This document shows, in pieces, positions 1 to 5,004 of a stretch of 5,004 nucleotides of DNA. The translations under genes were made by a program, and so were the position numbers. Under the pieces are notes generated by a model, which did not search any database, was not told the origin of the DNA, and saw nothing but the letters and a program-made list of their open reading frames with translations. Source of the stretch: an uncultured Bacilli bacterium (GTDB lineage: Bacteria > Bacillota_I > Bacilli_A > RF39 > UBA660); assembly GCA_947598455.1 (NCBI GenBank), contig CANQFI010000111.1:1-5004 (forward strand). The letters are read 5' to 3'. How positions within the stretch are numbered: the first letter of the stretch is position 1; every line of letters begins with the position of its first letter.

Positions 1-608
1 CCTCTCATTAAATTTTCTTTATAATAATTAACTACATCACTATATTTATCAATTTCAATAACAATAAACATACCATCGTCAATTGATTCTTTTGTTAATG
101 TGTATAAAGAATAAGATGACTCTTTCATAAAATTTTCTTCCGTAGTTAAATAATCAATGTATTCATCATATTCATTATTTGATAGTTCACCATCACAATA
201 TTCATATGATATTAAAACTTCATCATCATAAGATGAACTATTTACATTACATATTCTTTTTTCACCAATAACTTTATATATTGTTGGAATTTTATCTCCA
301 TCTAAATCAACATATTCTTTACTACTTTCATTACCTAAAAGTCCAAAAGTAAGAATAAAAACAAATGCCATAATTCCAACAATAAATAATATAATTGCTA
401 TTGGTATTATAATTGCTATTGCTATAATTTTTTTATTTTTAGGTTTTTGATTTCCATTTATCGGCTGTTGAACAGTACTAATATTTTGCTGACTCCCATA
501 AACAAAATTATTTTCTCCATTATTCGTAAATTTTACTATTTCACTTCCACATTTATCACAAAACTTATCATTGTCTTTTACTTTATTTCCACAATTTCTA
601 CAATACAT
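1..608 (-). CDS. Zinc-ribbon, single-span membrane protein of unknown function (C-terminus beyond left edge)
   Basis: No stop is reached before the window edge; 202 codons are visible. The N-terminus begins MYCRNCG and holds two CxxC knuckles (Cys3/Cys6 and Cys17/Cys20), the pattern of the short zinc-ribbon domains at the start of many low-GC Gram-positive membrane proteins. A polar Asn/Gln-rich linker (about 27-55) leads to a basic stretch KPKNKK (55-60) and then one strongly hydrophobic helix (about 61-92). By the positive-inside rule the ribbon is cytoplasmic and the acidic C-terminal part is outside. That outer part has two cysteines (120 and 138) which could form a disulphide. I do not recognise the outer domain. 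The start at 608 is preferred because GGTGG lies 5 nt upstream and the zinc ribbon begins at once; an in-frame ATG at 620 would add MVVI and consume that ribosome site. It starts 53 nt after the GNAT stop, so co-transcription with the kinase-GNAT genes is possible. No clear terminator lies between them. Existence is fairly sure, function unknown. Confidence 0.85.
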   Translation of the reverse strand, partial: MYCRNCGNKVKDNDKFCDKCGSEIVKFTNNGENNFVYGSQQNISTVQQPINGNQKPKNKKIIAIAIIIPIAIILFIVGIMAFVFILTFGLLGNESSKEYVDLDGDKIPTIYKVIGEKRICNVNSSSYDDEVLISYEYCDGELSNNEYDEYIDYLTTEENFMKESSYSLYTLTKESIDDGMFIVIEIDKYSDVVNYYKENLMR

Positions 609-661
609 TATTACCACCATTTTAAGTATATCATAATACTTTTAGAGCTATAATATAATAT

Positions 662-1126
662 TTAAAACTTGTTAACATTATAAAACATCTTATATCTTGT
701 TTCTGTCTCTTCTAATATATGAAAACCTAATTTCTTATATAAATTTAAAGCTTTAATATTATCTTTATAAACCCATAAATAAACTATTTTATTATTATTT
801 AAAACTTTTTTAATTAAATCACTACCAATTCCTAAATTACGGTAATTCTCTTCTAAATAAATTTCATCTAATAAAATGTCATATTCATAGTTACTAACTA
901 ATATAGATCCAACTACATTATCATCAACAACTACTAATTTATAATCATTTATCTCTTTAGGAACATTATTACTAACATAATTCTTTATTTTAGTTAATTC
1001 GTTTTTACTTAAATCTTTTGCATAATCTAAAATTGTTGATAACTTATATTTTATTAACAATTCAATATCCTTTTTAGTAGCTTGCTTTAAACTATATTCT
1101 ATTTTACTTTTAATATTGGTTTCCAT
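662..1126 (-). CDS. GNAT-family N-acetyltransferase
   Basis: This 154-residue protein should transfer an acetyl group from acetyl-CoA to an amine of a small molecule or protein; the substrate cannot be read from the sequence. It shows the GNAT core in order: an N-terminal strand and helices (about 9-60), strands around 62-69 and 71-78, then the acetyl-CoA pyrophosphate-binding motif A in LDEIYLEENYRNLGIG, with Arg96, Gly99 and Gly101 forming RxxGxG. The motif B region follows as VYKDNIKALNLYKKLGF (119-135) with Asn123, Ala126, Tyr130 and Gly134-Phe135. Its length is normal for a single-domain cytoplasmic GNAT and it appears intact. The ATG at 1126 is preceded by GGTG about 4-5 nt upstream. 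It lies inside the previous gene, giving a 28-nt overlap; the next in-frame ATG/GTG/TTG candidate (TTG, codon 23) would cut into the fold. The overlap implies translational coupling with the upstream unknown gene and phosphotransferase. Family assignment is secure. Confidence 0.95.
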   Translation of the reverse strand: METNIKSKIEYSLKQATKKDIELLIKYKLSTILDYAKDLSKNELTKIKNYVSNNVPKEINDYKLVVVDDNVVGSILVSNYEYDILLDEIYLEENYRNLGIGSDLIKKVLNNNKIVYLWVYKDNIKALNLYKKLGFHILEETETRYKMFYNVNKF

Positions 1127-1437
1127 TTTTCACCAACTTTACCTTTTATTACTCCACAATAAACACTATAATCCCTTAAATTATTATCAAATGCTATTTG
1201 TTTATAAGTATCTATACAAATATTAATAACTTCTTCATTATATTTAAAATTCCCCTGGTAAAAAACAATCTCATTATTCTTTATATATCCTCTAACTAAC
1301 TTCATATATAAATCTTTATTAATGCCTAAAGCACTACACCACTCTTCATGACTTAAAAAAGAATTTTTTAAATAAAAGATATGCCCTTGATATATAATAA
1401 AAGCTATTCCACTTTGATAAAATTCTTTATCATTCAT
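1099..1437 (-). CDS. Unrecognised 112-residue protein in the phosphotransferase-GNAT operon
   Basis: I do not recognise a named domain. The protein is small, soluble-looking and rich in aromatic residues, with no signal peptide or membrane helix. It has strand-like stretches (GIAFIIYQGHIFYL near 10-23 and EIVFYQGNFKY near 56-66), a helix-like central part with EEWCSALG (31-38), and a conserved-looking C-terminal run YCGVIKGKVGEKWKP (93-107). Cysteines occur at 34, 74 and 94 but form no metal motif. The start is ambiguous: GTG at 1440 and ATG at 1437 are adjacent codons. I choose ATG because it forms an ATGAATGA overlap (8 nt) with the TGA stop of the phosphotransferase, a typical coupling arrangement; neither start has a good Shine-Dalgarno site of its own. 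Its 3' end overlaps the GNAT start by 28 nt. Being held between two transferase genes suggests a role in the same process, perhaps as a partner or accessory subunit, but that is inference only. Confidence 0.85.
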   Translation of the reverse strand: MNDKEFYQSGIAFIIYQGHIFYLKNSFLSHEEWCSALGINKDLYMKLVRGYIKNNEIVFYQGNFKYNEEVINICIDTYKQIAFDNNLRDYSVYCGVIKGKVGEKWKPILKVK

Positions 1438-2245
1438 CACGATCTAAAAACCAAGCTAAATAAACTTCAAAATCATCAGGATGATGCACATAACAACGAC
1501 ACATTCTTATAAATAGAACAATATTTAATAATGCCTTTTTATATTCTCTATCACCAGGTAAAAAATCTAATATCATTGTTTCTCTTAAATTTCTAAATAA
1601 TTTTACACTTGAAAATATTGCAAAGTAAAAATCATATAAAATATCCCCTACTACAGGCATCGGATCAATAACTCTAATTAACTTTTCATCATCAATCAAA
1701 AAATTATGAACTCCAAAATCTCCATGAAGTAAGTACTTAGGTGCATCATACTTTTTTATCTTTTTTAATTCTTTATAAACTCTACTAAAATCATAATTTA
1801 AATTACTAACAGCTTGATAAGAATAATCTACTTCATCTTTTAAAAATTGATACCAACTTTTTTTATGATCTTCATATAAATATCCATATCCATCATACTT
1901 ATATAATTTACAATTAGTAACTATTCCAAAACATTGCTCTATAATTCCCATTACATCTGGATAAGCAATATCCTTAAACTTAATCCCCTTAATAAAATAA
2001 AAACATAAATATCCTAATTCTTCACTATAACACAATAACTCTTGAATTCTTTCAGTATCATTATAAAATCTAAAATATTCTAACTGAGCTTTCATTGCTA
2101 CTTCATCCACAGTTTTTACTAAATATTTTTCTGCAATACTAAAGACTAAAGAATCAGTTGTACCATCTTTATAGTAAAAGATCTCTTCTTTATTAATAGT
2201 TATCTTTAATTGTTTTTCTAAATCTTTGATAATATCATCTAACAT
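1430..2245 (-). CDS. Aminoglycoside/choline-kinase-like phosphotransferase (APH family)
   Basis: This 271-residue cytoplasmic protein has the APH/choline kinase fold and should move the gamma-phosphate of ATP to a hydroxyl group on a small molecule. The catalytic loop (Brenner motif) is HGDFGVHN (174-181), with Asp176 as the likely base and Asn181 as a Mg ligand. The metal-binding Asp194 follows in RVIDPMP, where the family often has IDW or IDF. Next comes GDILYDFYF (200-208), matching the usual GDxxYD segment. In the N-lobe, Lys44 in YLVKTV is the probable ATP-binding lysine. All key residues appear present, and the length is close to the family's usual 250-300 residues. AGGAGA lies 5 nt upstream of the ATG, a strong ribosome site that fixes the start. 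It is the first gene of the overlapping trio. The substrate is not evident: antibiotic, choline, sugar or another metabolite are all possible, so it should not be called a resistance gene on this evidence. The gene ends in TGA followed directly by TAA. Confidence 0.92.
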   Translation of the reverse strand: MLDDIIKDLEKQLKITINKEEIFYYKDGTTDSLVFSIAEKYLVKTVDEVAMKAQLEYFRFYNDTERIQELLCYSEELGYLCFYFIKGIKFKDIAYPDVMGIIEQCFGIVTNCKLYKYDGYGYLYEDHKKSWYQFLKDEVDYSYQAVSNLNYDFSRVYKELKKIKKYDAPKYLLHGDFGVHNFLIDDEKLIRVIDPMPVVGDILYDFYFAIFSSVKLFRNLRETMILDFLPGDREYKKALLNIVLFIRMCRCYVHHPDDFEVYLAWFLDRDE

Positions 2246-2614
2246 ATTTATCTCCTATAAGTTTTAGCTAAATAAAATAAGTACAAAATAATACTTTTTT
2301 ATTTTACATCCTTTTATTCCATTCCTATTTTTATATTACAACAAATTACTAAATTATTAAAGAGTATCTTTTTATCTTAAATAGTCGATTTTTAAAAGAC
2401 ATAAAAAAGATAACATTTTCTTTTAAAATAGTTACAAAAATATCATTTCCATTATCTGTCAAATGAATATCTATATAGTTATTTTTCTAATTTATCAAAA
2501 AAATTATAACTTACTGACTTATTTAATTTTTATTACATCATTATTAACAATTAAAACATAATTCACACCAAATTAATAAGAAGTTTTAAATCTTGATAAT
2601 ATTTACCTAATATA
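2246..2614. other. 369-bp spacer without an intact gene; possible remnants of a decayed gene
   Basis: This stretch lies between the acyltransferase stop and the phosphotransferase start. It contains the phosphotransferase ribosome site (2251-2256) and a weak promoter candidate, but no clear terminator for the acyltransferase gene. On the minus strand three successive partial frames can be joined by single-base shifts. The first spans 2566-2519 (GTG start, 15 codons, VNYVLIVNNDVIKIK). The second ends at 2479 (reading SVSYNFFDKLEK). The third runs 2486-2349, 45 codons with no good start, and includes NNYIDIHLTDNGNDIF. This could be a degraded coding sequence or chance in low-complexity DNA. A 10-bp inverted repeat (2390-2399 with 2419-2428) is built largely on the self-complementary TTTTAAAA and carries little weight. 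Confidence 0.3.
2333..2361 (-). promoter_or_regulatory. Weak candidate promoter for the phosphotransferase operon
   Basis: On the minus strand TTTAAT (2356-2361) and TAATAT (2333-2338) are separated by 17 bp, each only a partial match to the sigma-A consensus. It would give a leader of roughly 80 nt before the phosphotransferase ATG. In DNA this AT-rich such matches arise easily. It is the best pair I could find upstream of this gene, but not a firm call. Confidence 0.25.
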
Positions 2615-4384
2615 CTATTTTTCTTCTTGAAATTTATCATAATAGACTTTATAAATTGATTCATATATTAATTTACTATAAGCATTAATTCCATAAGTAG
2701 TTAAATGAATACCATCTGCTATAAAATATTCTCTATGCCCTCTTGCTGTACCTTTCCAATCAATTACATGAAAATTATCATATTTATTAGCTAATTCTTC
2801 AAGTTTTTCATTAACATGAACATCATCATTATTAGTTACATTTACCCAAAATATTTCACGATCGCCACAAGCTTCAACTATTGCTACCTTACACTCTTCA
2901 GAACAATCACCATTAGCACCTAAATTGAAGACAATTGGTCCTTCAAGCAATCCTTTCTTTTTTAAATCAAACACAATATCTTTAGCATCCAATATCGTAC
3001 GAGATATTTTAGCATCTATATAACTATTAGGAAATCTTTTATATATTCCATCAGCTGCACCTAACATTATTGAATCTCCAATTCCAACCACCGGTAATTG
3101 ATGAACTTTCATACTAAATTCATTATCATAATTTTCCAAATCAGACACTGCTTCATCCAAACTATCATTTTTTTCTTGCGATGACAAAATATAATCTTTT
3201 TGTTTTTCTTCTATTAATTTTTCATTATCTTCTAATTTCTGTTCTAATTTATCCATCTCTTCTCTATAATCCTTAGCCGTAACAAATTTAAATTCTCCAA
3301 ATAAAGCAGCCCCTAAAACTAAAACAGTAATACCAATTTTAAATTTTCTAAACTTAACTTCTTTAAATTTAAAATCTAATATATAATGTAATAAATAAGC
3401 CAAAACAAAACTACTAACAAAAACAATTAAAATATTCAACCATATATTAATTTTCAATAACTGTAATAAAAATATTATTGGATATTGAACTAAATAAACT
3501 TCATAACTTACGCTAGATAAACTATTAATTAAACCATCAACTTTAAACTTTTTATCTTGTTTAAATAATATTCCATAATCAATTAAACGACAAGTAATTA
3601 AACTATCAACAATCATAATTAAAGCCAAATATTTAAAATCAGCTCCAATAAAACAAAATGATAAAAATAAGATACATACATAACCACCAAATATAATATA
3701 AGAGACCATCTTTTTTTTAAACAAATTCGGTACTAATTGTCCATAATAGACATGAACAAAACCTATAAACATTCCACTTATAAAAGAAAACATTCGTGCA
3801 AAACTACTATAATAAGTAATCATTATATTTCCTTTAATACTTACTAAATAAAAATATATACAACTACCAATTACTAATAAAGCTAAAAAAGCACAAGGTA
3901 TAACTTTATTGATACTATCTCCTATTCTACGTAAAACATTAAAAATAAAAGGAAATACTAAATCAAATTGTAATAATATACTTATATACCATAAATGCAT
4001 AAATGGTGAATCAATATGTCTTGCAAAATAATCTAAACTTGCATTTAACTGCCAAAAATTATTATATCCCAATAAAACAGAAATTGTTTCTGGTTTCAAA
4101 TTCATCCAATTAATACTAGGTATTAAACTAACTACTCCAATTGTTATCATAACAACTACTAAAAGAGGAATGTATAACCTTAATAACTTATTCAAAAAAT
4201 ATTCTTTATAAGAAAAATCTTCTTTTTTAAAAGCTGAAATACAAGATAAATATCCACCTAATACAAAAAATATACAAACAGCTAAAAAACCACCTTTTAA
4301 AATAGTCAAATGATATAACAATACCGCTAAACAAGCTATCAATCTAATATAATCAATACTTTTTAAGTACTCTTTCACTTTCAT
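2615..4384 (-). CDS. OatA-like membrane O-acyltransferase: acyltransferase-3 domain plus C-terminal SGNH domain
   Basis: This 589-residue protein has the two-part layout of peptidoglycan O-acetyltransferase OatA and related surface-polysaccharide acyltransferases. Residues about 8-370 form the acyltransferase-3 membrane domain, with about eleven predicted helices. It carries the RX10H pair Arg14/His25 and the HLW motif at 130-132; the usual SxEEQF continuation reads SILLQF here, so the glutamates are absent. An odd helix count places the C-terminus outside. A charged, coiled-coil-like linker (about 371-420) leads to an SGNH hydrolase-type domain (about 431-585). Block I is GIGDSIMLGA with Ser438, block III is NLGANG with Asn491, and block V is DGIH with Asp557 and His560, so the catalytic triad is complete. 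By the known mechanism of this family, the membrane part passes acyl groups outward and the SGNH part transfers them to the glycan. GAGGA lies 6 nt before the ATG. A strong promoter sits just upstream and the neighbouring genes are well separated, so it is probably monocistronic. The exact acceptor (peptidoglycan or another glycan) is unknown. Confidence 0.95.
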   Translation of the reverse strand: MKVKEYLKSIDYIRLIACLAVLLYHLTILKGGFLAVCIFFVLGGYLSCISAFKKEDFSYKEYFLNKLLRLYIPLLVVVMITIGVVSLIPSINWMNLKPETISVLLGYNNFWQLNASLDYFARHIDSPFMHLWYISILLQFDLVFPFIFNVLRRIGDSINKVIPCAFLALLVIGSCIYFYLVSIKGNIMITYYSSFARMFSFISGMFIGFVHVYYGQLVPNLFKKKMVSYIIFGGYVCILFLSFCFIGADFKYLALIMIVDSLITCRLIDYGILFKQDKKFKVDGLINSLSSVSYEVYLVQYPIIFLLQLLKINIWLNILIVFVSSFVLAYLLHYILDFKFKEVKFRKFKIGITVLVLGAALFGEFKFVTAKDYREEMDKLEQKLEDNEKLIEEKQKDYILSSQEKNDSLDEAVSDLENYDNEFSMKVHQLPVVGIGDSIMLGAADGIYKRFPNSYIDAKISRTILDAKDIVFDLKKKGLLEGPIVFNLGANGDCSEECKVAIVEACGDREIFWVNVTNNDDVHVNEKLEELANKYDNFHVIDWKGTARGHREYFIADGIHLTTYGINAYSKLIYESIYKVYYDKFQEEK

Positions 4385-4408
4385 ATAAATTCCTCTTTAC
4401 TCGTTTTT

Positions 4409-4437
4409 ATTATATATAAAGAGAAATAATCTGTAAA
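4409..4437 (-). promoter_or_regulatory. Sigma-A-type promoter of the acyltransferase gene
   Basis: The minus strand reads TTTACA (4432-4437; five of six match TTGACA), then a 17-bp spacer, then a perfect TATAAT (4409-4414). Transcription should begin near 4402, giving a leader of under 20 nt that holds little beyond the GAGGA ribosome site (4391-4395). Such a short leader leaves no room for a riboswitch or attenuator, so any regulation would act at the promoter itself. I see no obvious operator repeat overlapping it. Confidence 0.8.
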
Positions 4438-4649
4438 TACAAACTACTTTTCATTTTGCTTATATTTAATTGTTACTTTTAAAAAATTTACTTTTTCACT
4501 TATATACTTTTATTTAATTTTTCCCTATAAAACTCATCTATAAAACTTAATATTCTGTATCCATGATTTATAACTTATCTTATATTTTAAACATTCTTCA
4601 CTAATATCTAAAACCTTATAATAATATTATCCATATTAATATTCTTCTC
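4438..4649. other. Spacer upstream of the acyltransferase promoter; no intact gene
   Basis: No open frame here has a credible start and ribosome site. Two short minus-strand frames read like protein and are offset by one frame: KVLDISEECLKYKISYK (roughly 4616-4566) and HGYRILSFIDEFYREKLNKS, ending at a TAA at 4500-4502. They could be the remains of a broken gene, but stretches this short are expected by chance in such AT-rich DNA. An ATG at 4632-4634 opens only an 8-codon frame. Confidence 0.3.
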
Positions 4650-4705
4650 TGTTTCATATTTAATAAAACACCAAATTACTTTGGTGTTTTATTAAATATG
4701 AAACA
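4650..4705 (-). terminator. Intrinsic terminator within a perfect 26-bp inverted repeat overlapping the upstream gene's end
   Basis: Positions 4650-4675 and 4680-4705 are perfect reverse complements, with a 4-nt loop. The core ACACCAAA/TTTGGTGT (4668-4675 with 4680-4687) is flanked by A-rich DNA on one side and T-rich DNA on the other, the arrangement of a bidirectional rho-independent terminator. On the minus strand the core stem is followed by TTTTATT. It should end transcription of the gene entering from the right, insulating the acyltransferase unit. The stem continues about 14 bp beyond what a terminator needs. The whole 5' arm is coding, with the TAA stop falling in the loop. Confidence 0.85.
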
Positions 4706-5004
4706 TGTATAATTTCTATCACAAACAATTATCTTTACCTTACAATCATATTTACTATCTAATTCATTTATATAATCATTTATATTATAAGTTAGTAATT
4801 CTTTTTCATACTGGTTAGAAGAATTATCTTGATTTTCAGTTTTAAGATTCTTTATAAATTCATCAAATCCTTTTGAAAGTTTACTATCTACTTTTAAAGT
4901 AAATGATTCTATATCTAAAATAGTTTTATCTTTTATAAGATTAAGAGCATCTATAACTTCCTTTTTACTATTTGAATAACCACAAATAATTAAATATTCT
5001 ATAT
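4676..5004 (-). CDS. C-terminal 108 residues of an unrecognised protein (N-terminus beyond right edge)
   Basis: One minus-strand frame stays open from the window edge to a TAA at 4676-4678, while the other two frames hit stops within the first 12 codons. The visible protein begins EYLIICGYSNSKKEVIDAL, which has a hydrophobic strand followed by a helix. A charged, Asn/Gln/Ser-rich helical middle follows (about residues 31-82), then a strand-rich tail KYDCKVKIIVCDRNYTCFIF that carries three cysteines, and it ends NKTPK. I recognise no family. The last codons form one arm of the terminator hairpin. Transcription from this gene should stop there, so it is probably not in an operon with the acyltransferase. 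Coding status is supported by the open frame and by the terminator exactly at its stop; function is unknown. Confidence 0.75.
   Translation of the reverse strand, partial: IEYLIICGYSNSKKEVIDALNLIKDKTILDIESFTLKVDSKLSKGFDEFIKNLKTENQDNSSNQYEKELLTYNINDYINELDSKYDCKVKIIVCDRNYTCFIFNKTPK

Noticed and set aside
360..440. Repeated attgctatt-like units on the plus strand
   Set aside because: They are the complement of the Ile/Ala-rich membrane helix of the zinc-ribbon protein, not an independent repeat.
447..653. Plus-strand open frame of 68 codons starting at a TTG
   Set aside because: It is antisense to the start of the zinc-ribbon gene, whose CxxC knuckles and membrane helix make the minus strand the real one. 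The plus-strand product is a run of Ile/Phe/Tyr/Thr typical of AT-rich antisense translation.
1430..1437. TGA at the phosphotransferase end as a possible Trp codon (Mycoplasma-type code)
   Set aside because: Trp is TGG elsewhere, no other gene has an in-frame TGA, and TAA follows directly, so a recoded TGA would add only one residue. The standard code is the simpler reading, though this one site cannot decide it.
2300..2325. Tiny start-stop frames (ATG GAA TAA and ATG TAA) in the phosphotransferase leader
   Set aside because: They are expected by chance in AT-rich DNA, and nothing else suggests leader-peptide regulation.
2390..2428. 10-bp inverted repeat with a 19-nt loop in the spacer
   Set aside because: Eight of the ten bases are the self-complementary TTTTAAAA, the loop is long, and there is no GC-rich stem. 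It is not convincing as a terminator or operator.
2560..2614. Possible terminator after the acyltransferase stop
   Set aside because: The AAG/CTT pairing around 2580-2600 extends only with mismatches and has no GC-rich core, so I could not support a terminator call.
4438..4649. Non-coding RNA or riboswitch upstream of the acyltransferase
   Set aside because: The promoter lies within about 55 nt of the ATG, so this region is not in the leader. No GC-rich structured segment is visible in it.

Overview
The window is very AT-rich, and every coding region I can support lies on the minus strand, so transcription runs from high to low coordinates. Trp is encoded by TGG, no gene has an in-frame TGA, and one gene ends in TGA (immediately followed by TAA), which fits the standard bacterial code. 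The base composition, Shine-Dalgarno sites (AGGAGA, GAGGA), close gene packing and a cell-wall-type acyltransferase together suggest a low-GC Bacillota, perhaps an uncultured Bacilli/Erysipelotrichia-like gut lineage. A wall-less Mollicute is less likely. The taxonomic placement is an inference.

Layout in transcription order: (1) 5004-4676, the C-terminal 108 residues of an unrecognised protein that enters from the right edge. Its stop codon sits in the loop of a perfect 26-bp inverted repeat (4650-4705) whose core is a convincing intrinsic terminator. (2) 4385-4649, a spacer with no intact gene that carries a near-consensus sigma-A-type promoter (TTTACA, 17 bp, TATAAT) for the next gene. (3) 4384-2615, a full-length OatA-like membrane O-acyltransferase: an acyltransferase-3 membrane domain, a charged linker and an extracellular SGNH esterase/transferase domain. 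(4) 2614-2246, a spacer with no intact gene; fragments of reading frame in it may be a decayed gene. (5) 2245-662, three overlapping genes: an aminoglycoside/choline-kinase-like phosphotransferase, a 112-residue unknown protein and a GNAT acetyltransferase. (6) 608-1, a zinc-ribbon single-span membrane protein that runs off the left edge and begins 53 nt after the GNAT stop, so it may belong to the same transcript.

The acyltransferase is its own transcription unit and probably modifies a wall or surface polysaccharide with acyl groups. The kinase-unknown-GNAT trio is translationally coupled and probably modifies one or more small molecules, but the sequence does not identify the substrate. 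I see no tRNA, rRNA, CRISPR array, IS element or phage genes. I found no clear new defence or mobile system. The most unusual structural point is the gene end embedded in the long palindrome, followed by the coupled kinase-unknown-acetyltransferase cassette.
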